Part shown: piece after piece, positions 43,433 through 52,723 of the stretch
Layout of the letters: every line of letters begins with the position of its first letter
How positions within the stretch are numbered: the first letter of the stretch is position 1
Source: Aurantibrevibacter litoralis
GTDB lineage: Bacteria; Bacteroidota; Bacteroidia; Flavobacteriales; Flavobacteriaceae
DNA: 64,000 nucleotides
Direction of reading: 5' to 3'
NCBI RefSeq assembly: GCF_034651555.1
Contig: NZ_JAYEEQ010000008.1
Coordinates: 62,001 to 126,000 of the forward strand
Translations under genes and position numbers: made by a program
Notes under the pieces: generated by a model
The model's database searches: none
What the model saw: the letters and a program-made list of their open reading frames with translations, nothing else
What the model was told of the DNA's origin: nothing

Positions 43433-44128
43433 ATGCAAAAAAAAAATATACTTTTAATCGGCGGATCGCATGGGATTGGCAATCATATTGTACAGCTCTT
43501 AAATGACCAAAACCATATCTATGTTGCCTCGCGTTCTCCGAAAGGTTTAGCTGATTTTGCGATAACCTATATGCCGTTTAATGTGTTGACGGATACCTTG
43601 GATGTATCCCAACTCCCCGATGAACTTCATGGCTTTGTGTACTGTCCGGGAAGCATCAATCTAAAACCCTTAAAAATGATGGGACTAGAAACCTTTCAAG
43701 AAGATATGGAATTAAATTTCTTTAGTTTAGTAAAAGTCGTAAAACAGATACTTCCGTATATGGCACAAAATGCAAGTATGGTCTTTTTTAGTACGGTTGC
43801 AGTAGGTCAAGGAATGCCTTTTCATACCAGTGTAGCCGCTGCCAAAGGTGCTGTCGAGGGATTTGGTAGGGCCTTAGCAGCCGAATATGCGCCTAAATTA
43901 CGCGTCAATGTCATTGCGCCTTCCTTAGTAGATACGCCTTTGGCTTCCAGACTGCTCAACAACGACAAAAAACGAGAACTCATGTCGCAACGCCACCCCT
44001 TAAAAAAAGTGGGGCAACCCCAAGATATTGCTGAAATGGCGGTATTTTTATTGAACGACAAAAGTACCTGGATGACCGGGCAGGTTTTAGGTGTTGATGG
44101 TGGACTATCTCGTTTAAAAATGGATTAA
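43433..44128 (+). CDS. Short-chain dehydrogenase/reductase lacking the catalytic tyrosine
   Basis: The 231-residue SDR-fold protein has the NAD(P) motif LLIGGSHGIGNHI, FSTVAVGQG at the serine position, and the C-terminal GQVLGVDGGLS. In classical SDRs the active site reads YxxxK, but here it is SVAAAK, with valine where tyrosine belongs. Either catalysis uses another residue or the protein binds a nucleotide without classical chemistry. It lies 2 bp after the SRPBCC gene and 28 bp before the photolyase gene, implying a shared light or UV response. Confidence 0.85.
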   Translation: MQKKNILLIGGSHGIGNHIVQLLNDQNHIYVASRSPKGLADFAITYMPFNVLTDTLDVSQLPDELHGFVYCPGSINLKPLKMMGLETFQEDMELNFFSLVKVVKQILPYMAQNASMVFFSTVAVGQGMPFHTSVAAAKGAVEGFGRALAAEYAPKLRVNVIAPSLVDTPLASRLLNNDKKRELMSQRHPLKKVGQPQDIAEMAVFLLNDKSTWMTGQVLGVDGGLSRLKMD

Positions 44129-44156
44129 GTTGCTTTTAACTAGGTGTTTAAAATAG

Positions 44157-45467
44157 ATGAATAAAAAAGTAACTGTTTTTTGGTTTCGAAGAGATTTGCG
44201 GGTCGATGATAACAGCGGTTTATTTCATGCCCTGCACGGCGCACATCCCGTATTGCCTATCTTTATTTTTGATCCCGAAATTTTGCAGCACTTGCCCAAA
44301 GACGATGCCCGTGTAAGCTTTATTTTTGAAATGCTACGAACCATAAATAACCACTTAAAAACGGAATTTGGCAGTGGTGTAGCGCTGTATTTTGATACTC
44401 CCGAAAAGGTGTTTTTGCAGCTGCTAAAAACCTACACTATAGATTGCGTTTACACCAATCACGATTACGAGCCTTATGCGAAGCAACGAGACCAGCAGAT
44501 TGGCAACCTATTATCTTCTCACGGCATTGGGTTTAAAACCTATAAGGATCAGGTTATTTTTGAAAAAAACGAGGTGGTAAAAGACGATGGAAACCCTTAT
44601 GTAGTCTACACCCCGTACATGAGAAAGTGGAAAAGTACCTTTATAGCAACTTCGGCTATAAAAGAGTATGACACTGCACCACTTTTACACAAATTACATC
44701 GCGATGCCCAATTACCTAAGGTTTCTTTGTCCGATATGGGTTTTGAAGCGGCTTCCATAGGAGTTCCCGATTATGTAGCAACACAAAAGCTCATTCAAAA
44801 TTATGATGCTACCAGAGACTACCCTGCCATAAAAAATGGAACTTCTCGTTTGGGTCCGCATTTGCGATTTGGTACCGTTTCCATCCGAAAAATGATTAAA
44901 AAAGCGATTTCTGAAGACAATGAGGTTTTTTGGAATGAGCTTATTTGGCGCGAATTTTTTATGCAAATTCTTTGGCATTACCCGCATACGGTGCACGCCG
45001 CATTTAAACCAAAGTACGATCGAATTGAATGGCGAAATAATCCGTTGGAGTTTGAAAAATGGAAAAACGGACAAACAGGTTATCCGTTAGTAGATGCCGG
45101 AATGCGCGAATTAAATGCTACAGGTTTTATGCACAACAGGGTTAGAATGCTGGCAGCAAGCTTTTTATGTAAACATCTATTAATAGATTGGCGTTGGGGC
45201 GAAGCTTATTTTGCGGAAAAGCTTCTGGATTATGAATTGAGCAGTAATGTGGGCAATTGGCAATGGGCTGCCGGAAGCGGTGTCGATGCCGCTCCTTATT
45301 TTCGCATCTTTAACCCCATGACGCAGGTAGCAAAGTTCGACAAAGAACGACAGTATATTAACCGTTGGGTGCCCGATCTACAAGAACTAACCTACCCGCA
45401 GCCCATGGTAGACCATAAAATGGTTCGGGAGCGTTGTTTAGACGTCTATAAAAAGGCTGTAGGGTAA
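44157..45467 (+). CDS. Deoxyribodipyrimidine photolyase (class I type)
   Basis: The 436-residue protein has an N-terminal antenna-binding Rossmann domain (FWFRRDLRVDDNSGLFHAL) and a C-terminal FAD domain. The FAD motifs are TSRLGPHLRFGTVSIR, LIWREFFMQILWHYP, MHNRVRMLAASFL and SNVGNWQWAAGSGVDAAPYF. This full set of FAD and DNA-contact motifs indicates a working CPD photolyase or a close relative ((6-4) or cryptochrome activity cannot be excluded). It is cytoplasmic and repairs UV lesions with blue light. Its stop codon overlaps the next start by 1 base (taatg). Confidence 0.9.
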   Translation: MNKKVTVFWFRRDLRVDDNSGLFHALHGAHPVLPIFIFDPEILQHLPKDDARVSFIFEMLRTINNHLKTEFGSGVALYFDTPEKVFLQLLKTYTIDCVYTNHDYEPYAKQRDQQIGNLLSSHGIGFKTYKDQVIFEKNEVVKDDGNPYVVYTPYMRKWKSTFIATSAIKEYDTAPLLHKLHRDAQLPKVSLSDMGFEAASIGVPDYVATQKLIQNYDATRDYPAIKNGTSRLGPHLRFGTVSIRKMIKKAISEDNEVFWNELIWREFFMQILWHYPHTVHAAFKPKYDRIEWRNNPLEFEKWKNGQTGYPLVDAGMRELNATGFMHNRVRMLAASFLCKHLLIDWRWGEAYFAEKLLDYELSSNVGNWQWAAGSGVDAAPYFRIFNPMTQVAKFDKERQYINRWVPDLQELTYPQPMVDHKMVRERCLDVYKKAVG

Positions 45468-46942
45468 TGGTCGTCGTCTGGTTCAAAAGAGATTTGCGTT
45501 TGTTAGATCATGAGCCGTTAGTAAAGGCCATTGCTACCAGAGAACAGCTGCTACTTCTCTATGTTTTCGAACCTCTTTGGATGGAAAATGCGCACTACAG
45601 TAGCATGCATTTTAACTTTATCAAGGAAAGTTTATCGGATATTCAGAACCAATTAGCCATGTACCAAACAAAACTTCTTGTGGTGCAAGGCGAGATTTTA
45701 GATGTGTTAAACACCTTGTATGCGATACACCCTATTACCCAACTTTTCTCTCATCAAGAAACCGGAATAAAAATCACCTTTGATCGAGATAAAATGGTTC
45801 AAAATTGGTGTTATGTACACCACATACCATGGCACCAAAGTGTGGCTAATGGAGTTTTCAGAGGACTCAAAAACAGGAAAAATTGGATGCAAGATTGGAA
45901 GACCCATATCTCCAATGAATTACAAAATCCCGATTTGGTAAAAGGAAATTGGATCCCTTTAAAAACCATACTAAATGACTATGAAATACATTTCAAAATT
46001 CCTTCACTACAGACAGAGAGAAACCCGCAACATCAACAAGGGGGTAGCCAAACAGCACTAAAGTACCTACATTCTTTTTTGGAGAATCGCATATCGGGCT
46101 ATACCCAAAACTACAGTAAACCGCTAACCTCACGATATCACAGCAGTAGATTATCTCCCTATTTAGCCTGGGGTAATGTATCGTCTCGCCAAGTGTTTCA
46201 TATTACGATGGACTATAAAAACCCATCAAACAAACGAAATTTAAACGCCTTTCTGTCTCGCATGCAATGGCAAGCCCATTTTATACAAAAATTTGAAATG
46301 GAATGGCAAATGGAATTTAAGAGTGTTAATGCGGGCTATCATCAACTGCAAAAACCCGTGCATAGCGAGTGGCAAAAAGCATGGCAAACGGGCAACACCG
46401 GTATTCCAATGGTAGATGCTGCCATGCGGTGTTTAGTGGCTACAGGATTTATAAATTTTAGATTACGTGCTCTTTTGGCATCCTTTTTTACGCATCTATT
46501 ATGGCAACCATGGCAGGATTGCACAGCACATTTAGCACACCATTTTCTGGATTTTGAACCGGGTATTCATTTTCCACAGCTCAACATGCAATCCGGAGAA
46601 ACCGGTATACATACGATTCGAATTTACAACCCTGTTAAAAATGGGAAAGACCATGATCCACAGGGAAAATTTATAAAAAAATGGGTGCCAGAACTTAAAA
46701 ACATACCGCTAAGTTACCTACATGAGCCATGGAAAATACCCGTTTTAGAACAACAATTTGTGCAATTTTATCCGGGCATTACCTACCCTAAACCCATTAT
46801 AAATATAGAAAAAGCGCGCAAGCATGCCAGTGACACCCTTTGGAACTACAAAAATAACGCTAAGGTAAAAACGGAAGCCCAGCGCGTACTGGCAAAACAT
46901 ACCTTAAAACATCGCCCTATATGGGATGCGCCTATAACGTAG
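45467..46942 (+). CDS. Divergent cryptochrome/photolyase-family flavoprotein
   Basis: The 491-residue protein has the same two-domain layout: an N-terminal VVVWFKRDLRLLDHEPLV, then FAD-domain motifs SSRLSPYLAWGNVSSRQ and FINFRLRALLASFFTHL. The normally strict NNGNWQW FAD segment is replaced by GIHFPQLNMQSGETGIH. This may mark a distinct photoreceptor-like or specialised repair subfamily rather than an ordinary CPD photolyase. The start overlaps the upstream photolyase stop, so the two are translated in a coupled way and probably act in one light response. Confidence 0.85.
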   Translation: MVVVWFKRDLRLLDHEPLVKAIATREQLLLLYVFEPLWMENAHYSSMHFNFIKESLSDIQNQLAMYQTKLLVVQGEILDVLNTLYAIHPITQLFSHQETGIKITFDRDKMVQNWCYVHHIPWHQSVANGVFRGLKNRKNWMQDWKTHISNELQNPDLVKGNWIPLKTILNDYEIHFKIPSLQTERNPQHQQGGSQTALKYLHSFLENRISGYTQNYSKPLTSRYHSSRLSPYLAWGNVSSRQVFHITMDYKNPSNKRNLNAFLSRMQWQAHFIQKFEMEWQMEFKSVNAGYHQLQKPVHSEWQKAWQTGNTGIPMVDAAMRCLVATGFINFRLRALLASFFTHLLWQPWQDCTAHLAHHFLDFEPGIHFPQLNMQSGETGIHTIRIYNPVKNGKDHDPQGKFIKKWVPELKNIPLSYLHEPWKIPVLEQQFVQFYPGITYPKPIINIEKARKHASDTLWNYKNNAKVKTEAQRVLAKHTLKHRPIWDAPIT

Positions 46943-47149
46943 TAGGGTACTAAATTGTGCCAAAACACTAAAGGTATTGCTTGATTTTATTTTTAATCCC
47001 CAGCGAAGCATACGCCTTATCCTTAAAATCGCAACACAAGGTTCTTTCAAAATTAGCAAGGAGACTTATTTTAAGGGTATGGAATTAAGGAGAACTTGAG
47101 TATCTTTAAGACATAAAAAGCCATACTAACGAACGTAATCCTTTACAAA

Positions 47150-48577
47150 ATGAAAAAAATAGTACTTTATCTGATGCTCCTATGTGTTACAGGTGGACTC
47201 TCTGCTCAAAAAATGAGCAAAACTAAAACCGCAGCCATTGCCTCTGTAGAAAAACACAAAGAAACTCTTATTAAAATAAGCGATTCTATTTGGGCATTGG
47301 CCGAAACCGCTTTTAATGAACAACAGTCGTCAGAAATTTTAGCCAATTATGCCGAAAAGAACGGTCTAAAAGTAACTCGTGGTGTGGCCAACATTCCAAC
47401 AGCCTTTGTGGCCACCTACGGTTCAGGGAAACCAGTCATAAGTATTTTAGGGGAGTTTGATGCTTTGCCCGGTCTTTCGCAAAAATCCGTTCCCACTAAA
47501 GAATCGCTTAATGCCGGTGCCGCAGGGCATGGCTGCGGTCATAATTTGTTCGGCACCGCCAGTTTAGGAGCAGCTATCGCCATAAAAGAACTTATAGACG
47601 AAGGAAAATTAAAAGGAACCGTTAAATTTTTAGGCACCCCGGCAGAAGAAAAATACTTTGCCAAAGTATGGATGGTAAAAGCCGGTTTGTGGGATGGTGT
47701 AGATGCCAACATCAGCTGGCATCCTTCTGCCGAAACAGAAGCCGATGTGCAAAGCGGGCTTTCTTTGATCGATTTTATTGTGGAATTCAGTGGGCAGGCT
47801 GCACATGCCTCAATGGATCCTTGGAATGGTCGTAGTGCCTCAGACGCCTTGGAACTCTATACCACCGGAATTAATTACTACAGGGAACATGTACTACCCA
47901 CAACCCGAATGCATTATCACATACAAGATGGGGGGCAAGTTGTAAATGTAGTTCCCGATTATGCCCGTTTATGGATGCGCGTAAGAGACCCTAAAAGAGC
48001 AAATATGCTGCCCGTGTATGAGCGTGCCAAAGCGATGGCAGAAGGTGCCGCCATCATGGCCAATGTAGACTATAAAATTTCTTTAGTTTCCGGAATCTAT
48101 GAAACCTTAGTGAACCGAACCGGAGGCGAAATTGTGCAAAAAAATTTGGAACTTCTGGGTGCCATCACCTATACCGAAGATGAAATTGCATTTGGAAAAG
48201 CCATTCAAAAAGCTACAGGAAAACCTGAGGTAGGAATGGATAGCAACATTTACCCCTTACGCAAAACCGAGGAAAATCCGGGTGGTGGTTCTACCGATGT
48301 GGGCGATGTAAGCTGGAATGTTCCCAACATTAACTTAGGGGTTACCGTGGCTCCCAAGGGTACGCCGTGGCACTCCTGGGCTGTGGTGGCCTGTGGTGGC
48401 ATGAGCATTGGGCATAAAGGAATGGTGTATGCGGCAAAAACAATGGCAATGACCATGACCGATCTTTTTGAAGATCCAAAATTGTTGGCCAAGGTAAAAA
48501 CCGAATTTAAAGAGCGAAAAGGCGATGAAGTGTACGAGCCAATGATTGATGGACCACCGCCTATCGGTAAAAAGTAA
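47150..48577 (+). CDS. Exported M20-family amidohydrolase (AbgB-like)
   Basis: The 475-residue protein has a signal peptide (about 1-19, ending LSAQ) and an M20D peptidase fold. Metal and catalytic segments are GEFDALPGL, GAAGHGCGHNLFG, the Glu pair in TPAEEK, and HPSAETEADVQ, with a dimerisation-domain insert (about 205-330). Closest in style to AbgB-type p-aminobenzoyl-glutamate hydrolases, it would cleave N-acyl or N-aroyl amino acids in the periplasm. It is a single gene on the plus strand, 146 bp before the ThuA gene. The substrate is uncertain. Confidence 0.87.
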   Translation: MKKIVLYLMLLCVTGGLSAQKMSKTKTAAIASVEKHKETLIKISDSIWALAETAFNEQQSSEILANYAEKNGLKVTRGVANIPTAFVATYGSGKPVISILGEFDALPGLSQKSVPTKESLNAGAAGHGCGHNLFGTASLGAAIAIKELIDEGKLKGTVKFLGTPAEEKYFAKVWMVKAGLWDGVDANISWHPSAETEADVQSGLSLIDFIVEFSGQAAHASMDPWNGRSASDALELYTTGINYYREHVLPTTRMHYHIQDGGQVVNVVPDYARLWMRVRDPKRANMLPVYERAKAMAEGAAIMANVDYKISLVSGIYETLVNRTGGEIVQKNLELLGAITYTEDEIAFGKAIQKATGKPEVGMDSNIYPLRKTEENPGGGSTDVGDVSWNVPNINLGVTVAPKGTPWHSWAVVACGGMSIGHKGMVYAAKTMAMTMTDLFEDPKLLAKVKTEFKERKGDEVYEPMIDGPPPIGKK

Positions 48578-48723
48578 AAGCATCAATTGATTTGGCTGTT
48601 ACGAGATAGATTTTTAGCACACTCTAAAGGGAGCATATTTTAGACTAAGAAGTAGGTATAACCATAAAAATGCATAGAAAATATGCAGACATTTGCCTAA
48701 AAACACCTTAAAAACCAACCGAA

Positions 48724-49680
48724 ATTAAAAATATACTACTCATTGCCATACTTAGTCTATATTTCCTTACAGGTACAATAGCCCAAAAAGGTGATGCCAA
48801 CATAAATGTATTAATTGTTCAAGATATGGATCACCACGATGTGTTGTTGCAAACCAATACGTTTAAAAGCATTCTACAAAATGCCTTGGGCTATACCATT
48901 GATGTTATTCAATCTACCGATGAAAAGAAATGGCATGCGTATAATCTTCAGCTTTCTCGTTACGACTTAATTGTCACATCAAGTTTGGGTTTTGAAAACC
49001 TTCCGGAAGAACCATTACTTCAAATAGAGCAATTTATAAAAAATGGTGCCGGTTTGGTTGTGGTGCACCAAGGTGTTGGGTCTTATGAAGAAACTCCGAA
49101 ATTTCAAGAACTCATTGGCATCGGGTGGTATGGATCGCATACAGGATCTCATATTTTCTGGAACGATGTTGAAAAGAATTTTACAGAAACGCCCATTTAT
49201 CATGGTGTGGCACCGGCACATGGGAAACAACACGAAATAACAATAGACATAAGAAATCAGGAACACCCTATCACAAAAGGAATGCCCTCGAAATGGATAC
49301 ACGGAATGGACGAGTTCTATCATGGTATGCGTGGCTTTACGAAAAACATTACCATATTAGCCACGGCTTATTCCGATAAAAAGATGTGGGGTTCGGGAGA
49401 ACATGAACCCATTGCATGGACAAATTCCTATGGCAAAGGTAGCGTTTTTGTTACGGTGTTGGGGCATGTATTCAATGAAGATAACGCTGAAGATATCCCC
49501 GGAATTAACACTTCGGAGAATGGCACGAATGCCTTATATTGTGTCGGATTCCAAACACTTTTTGCCAGAGGTGCTCAGTGGGCTGCTACCGGAGAAGTAA
49601 CATTGAGACTACCAGTAAACTTCCCCACTGACCAAAAGACTACAGTACTTCATCCAGAGGAAGTGATATGGCCAAAATAA
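48724..49680 (+). CDS. ThuA-domain protein with signal peptide and apparent ATT start
   Basis: The ThuA/trehalose-utilisation fold is clear: INVLIVQDMDHHDVL, then GAGLVVVHQGVGS, and later WTNSYGKGSVFVTVLGH. The first ATG in frame (48826) would remove the first core strand and the export signal. Upstream in frame lies IKNILLIAILSLYFLTGTIA, a normal signal peptide, but its only possible initiator is ATT at 48724; an in-frame stop lies at 48709. ATT is a rare but real start codon. The alternative is a recently mutated ATG. ThuA proteins are linked to keto-sugar metabolism. The stop codon is followed at once by a repeat stub. Confidence 0.75.
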   Translation: MKNILLIAILSLYFLTGTIAQKGDANINVLIVQDMDHHDVLLQTNTFKSILQNALGYTIDVIQSTDEKKWHAYNLQLSRYDLIVTSSLGFENLPEEPLLQIEQFIKNGAGLVVVHQGVGSYEETPKFQELIGIGWYGSHTGSHIFWNDVEKNFTETPIYHGVAPAHGKQHEITIDIRNQEHPITKGMPSKWIHGMDEFYHGMRGFTKNITILATAYSDKKMWGSGEHEPIAWTNSYGKGSVFVTVLGHVFNEDNAEDIPGINTSENGTNALYCVGFQTLFARGAQWAATGEVTLRLPVNFPTDQKTTVLHPEEVIWPK

Positions 49681-49681
49681 A

Positions 49682-49701
49682 AAATTTCTTGAAACAGGCT
49701 A
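49682..49701 (+). repeat. Possible 5' stub of the dispersed structured repeat, copy E
   Basis: aaatttcttgaaac (49682-49695) equals the left end of copies A and B, but the similarity stops after about 14-15 bases. It begins 2 bp after the ThuA stop. The match is short, so it could be chance. Confidence 0.3.
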
Positions 49702-49829
49702 ACCAACAACAAAAATGAAATACTATAATTTCCTCACTATTGTCCAATCAATCCTTAAATTTAATAGTATTAAAGCCATTATTACTTCAATGAGATAGCT
49801 ATTAAAGTAGGCTGTACTAATACAAATCC

Positions 49830-51398
49830 TTAGGACAGCAACACATAGATCAGGACTGTAAGCAACACCAAAATAATTCCGGCAATATGCACCAAAGACC
49901 ATGATTTTCCGGGGTTTTCGTCTTCTTCCGGTATATAATCTTCCGTAGGATACATTTTAGAAGCCACGTACATGATTATAAAATTTAACACAAACTCAAT
50001 GCCCCATAAATGCACAAAATGAATATTCAATTTTAGAATAAAGGTGGCTAAAATATAAAAGGCAAAACCAAAAAACAACCCCATTTTGGCACCAAAGGCA
50101 TTAATTTGCTTTACAAATATGCCCGCAATAATTACCGATGATATGGGTATAAAGAAAATACCGTTTAACTCCTGAAGCAGAAAATAAAGTCCGTCCGGAG
50201 CGTAGGCTACCAATGGAGCCACACCAATGGCAATGAGGGCCAAAATGATGGAAGTTCTTTTTCCAAGTTTTACCAGTTTGGTATCGGAAATAGATGTATT
50301 AATTATTTTTTTATAAATATCATAGCAAAAAACGGTGCTTGCAGAATTTAACACACTGTTAAAGGTGCTCAGTACAGCTCCCAAAATAACCGCTGCAAAG
50401 AAACCGTACAAAGAAGCGGGCAGGACTTTTTTTACCAATAAAGGATAAATAAGATCCGGAGTGTCGTAAAATTCATCCTGAAAATAGTAGAACGCAATTA
50501 ATCCAGGCAGGACTATAATAAGTGGAACAAATAGCTTGAGTACTCCGGTATAGATTAAACCTTTTTGGGCTTCTACCAAGTTTTTTGCGCCAAAGGCCCG
50601 TTGAATTATGGCCTGATTCATCCCCCAAAAATAAAGTTGATTAATCATGAGTCCTGTAAATAAGGTAGAAAACGGTAAAATGGAATCCGGACTTCCGATG
50701 ATATCAAACTTGTCTGGAGCAAAATCGTAAACGGTGGTCATCCCTTGAAGCATGTTTCCATGTCCGATCTGGTACAATGCAATGGCGGGAATAAGCAATC
50801 CACCCACCATTAAACCGACTCCGTTTAACATGTCGGAATACGCTACGGCTTTTAAACCTCCAAAAATGGCATATAACGAACCAATAACACCTATAGTTAA
50901 TACGGTATAAAGTAGGGCCTCGCTTTTGGTGATTTGGAATAGTTCTGTAAAACCAAAAACACTTTCAATATTAATGGCACCCGAATAAAGGACGATGGGT
51001 AATAAGGTAACCACAAAAGACAACATAAGCAAAAAAGCAACGATAGATCTTGTAAAACTATCGAACCGTCTTTCTAAAAATTCCGGGATGGTGGTTAGCC
51101 CCATGCGGATAAAACGAGGAATAAAATACAAAGCCGCAATGACAAGCGCTATAGCAGAGGTAACCTCCCACGCAATAACGATAATCCCATTTTTATACGA
51201 ACTTCCGTTCATCCCAATTAAATGTTCCGTAGAGATATTGGTCAATATCATGGAACTGGCAATTACGGGGCCGGTAAGACTTTTACCTGCCAAAAAATAG
51301 CCTTTAGCAGAGGAAAAATTATCTTTCCGCAATTTATAGGTCGTGAAAATAATTACGAAGATCGTAAAGCCAAAAAAACCAATATAGGTTGCTAGCAT
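49830..51398 (-). CDS. Sodium:solute symporter (SGLT-like), probable inositol or sugar importer
   Basis: The 522-residue SSS-family transporter has about 14 helices. Motifs are GKSLTGPVIASSMILTNISTE near the first helix pair (sodium-site region), AIFGGLKAVAYSDMLNG and WGMNQAIIQRAFGAKNL. It is closer to the sugar/inositol (SGLT) branch than the symporter at 38828. It follows the myo-inositol oxygenase gene by 33 bp on the same strand, so uptake of myo-inositol is the natural inference. The substrate is not proven by sequence. Confidence 0.87.
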   Translation of the reverse strand: MLATYIGFFGFTIFVIIFTTYKLRKDNFSSAKGYFLAGKSLTGPVIASSMILTNISTEHLIGMNGSSYKNGIIVIAWEVTSAIALVIAALYFIPRFIRMGLTTIPEFLERRFDSFTRSIVAFLLMLSFVVTLLPIVLYSGAINIESVFGFTELFQITKSEALLYTVLTIGVIGSLYAIFGGLKAVAYSDMLNGVGLMVGGLLIPAIALYQIGHGNMLQGMTTVYDFAPDKFDIIGSPDSILPFSTLFTGLMINQLYFWGMNQAIIQRAFGAKNLVEAQKGLIYTGVLKLFVPLIIVLPGLIAFYYFQDEFYDTPDLIYPLLVKKVLPASLYGFFAAVILGAVLSTFNSVLNSASTVFCYDIYKKIINTSISDTKLVKLGKRTSIILALIAIGVAPLVAYAPDGLYFLLQELNGIFFIPISSVIIAGIFVKQINAFGAKMGLFFGFAFYILATFILKLNIHFVHLWGIEFVLNFIIMYVASKMYPTEDYIPEEDENPGKSWSLVHIAGIILVLLTVLIYVLLS

Positions 51399-51431
51399 TT
51401 TAAAATGCTTTGATTAGGCCTCATATAACGC

Positions 51432-52307
51432 TCAAAATTTTAGCTTTTCGGGTAAATATTTGGCCACTAACGCTTCATAATAAGGACGCAGTGCTTTGGC
51501 ATCCGGTGGTACGGGCACCTTAGAATACAAATCGTAAGGATTAAATTTCTTAACCCACTCAAACATTTCATAATCTTTATCGCTCATGAGATGGGCGTAG
51601 GCATCTTCTCTGTGCTGTGCATAAAACGAATGGTAGCGTATCATATACAGAGCTGGTTCCGGTAAGTAATCTTTCATGATCTGATACAGGTATTCATCGT
51701 GACCCCAACTCATTTTAACCTGATCCAGGCCACAATTTTCCGAATAGATCCCAAATTTATGGTTAAAGCGAGGATCGTTATAATCGGGGTTCTCTTTAAA
51801 GAATTCGGGGTACACAATTTTATCGGAATAGGCACAACCCACAGGAAACGTATCGCCAACAACGGCCCATTGCGGTTCGCCAAACAAGCAGAGAACTTTA
51901 CCAATATCATGTAAAAAACCGGTAAGCACAAACCAATCCGGATGCCCATCGGCACGGATGGCTTCCGAAGTCTGCAACAAATGCTGCAGTTGATCTAAAT
52001 CGGTATCAGGATCACTATCGTCTACTAAGGTATTCAAAAAAGCAACGGCATCCCACAGCGACATTTCTCGTTTGTCAAATTTGAGAAACTCTCGCTCCTT
52101 AGCCACAACAAAATCATAGGTCTGAAACGTATGGTTTAATCGGTAAAATTCTTTCACCGTTTCTACGCGTTCCGAATCTACATAATTGCGATATTCCTCC
52201 TTTTCTTTAGCACTTTCCGCCGGGTCGGGATATCGTTCCAATAAGTTTTCTTCCCAATCATCTATGTTTTCCATTGGGTTTTGATCTCTTGCTTGAGAAT
52301 GTTCCAT
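51432..52307 (-). CDS. Myo-inositol oxygenase (MIOX)
   Basis: ATG 52307 gives 291 residues, similar to animal and plant MIOX. A frame extending to 52376 adds an unlikely leader. The di-iron HD-fold ligands and substrate residues are visible: DDSDPDTDL, LQHLLQTSEA, the His-Asp pair in LHDIGKV, SWGHDEYLY, RYHSFYAQ, and the Asp in FNPYDLYSK. The enzyme oxidises myo-inositol to D-glucuronate with oxygen, in the cytoplasm. Its partner is an SSS symporter 33 bp downstream. Glucuronate could then enter a uronate pathway; a UxaA-type gene lies at 1048-2700. Confidence 0.92.
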   Translation of the reverse strand: MEHSQARDQNPMENIDDWEENLLERYPDPAESAKEKEEYRNYVDSERVETVKEFYRLNHTFQTYDFVVAKEREFLKFDKREMSLWDAVAFLNTLVDDSDPDTDLDQLQHLLQTSEAIRADGHPDWFVLTGFLHDIGKVLCLFGEPQWAVVGDTFPVGCAYSDKIVYPEFFKENPDYNDPRFNHKFGIYSENCGLDQVKMSWGHDEYLYQIMKDYLPEPALYMIRYHSFYAQHREDAYAHLMSDKDYEMFEWVKKFNPYDLYSKVPVPPDAKALRPYYEALVAKYLPEKLKF

Positions 52308-52723
52308 AATTATCGATTTAAAAAATGTATCACCATTGAATCTTCCGAAAAAGCATCTTATAAATCTAAAATACACTTAATTTACGAATAAAGAACCCAT
52401 TTCTTTAAATTCTTCACCCCTCAAACTTTCTCAAGCCCACTGTTCATTTTTCGCAGGGCTTCCTACAAAAAATAGCACTCAAAATTTAATACAAAAAATC
52501 AATACTGTCAAATCTCAAAATTCACTGCATATATTTTAACAGATAATTATTAAATAATGTCTCATTTTAAGAATTTCTTAGGAAATAAGGGTCAATTGCA
52601 ACATCATTGATAGAGTTTGCTTCAATAATGATATTGTCAGAAAATGCGTTAACATAATTTTATCCCATTGAGATTACTGCCTAAATCTCCTTATTGATAA
52701 CTAACAACTTAAATTACACAAAC
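52308..52723. other. Divergent promoter region between MIOX and susC
   Basis: The 416-bp AT-rich gap drives MIOX to the left and the Sus operon to the right. A hairpin gagatt/aatctc (52670-52689) lies 34 bp before the susC start. I see no exact TAnnTTTG box on either strand, so the promoters may need an activator or an alternative sigma factor. Confidence 0.5.

Noticed and set aside
48826..49680. ThuA gene starting at ATG 48826
   Set aside because: This start would cut off a clear signal peptide and the first core strand (INVLIVQD) that the fold needs.
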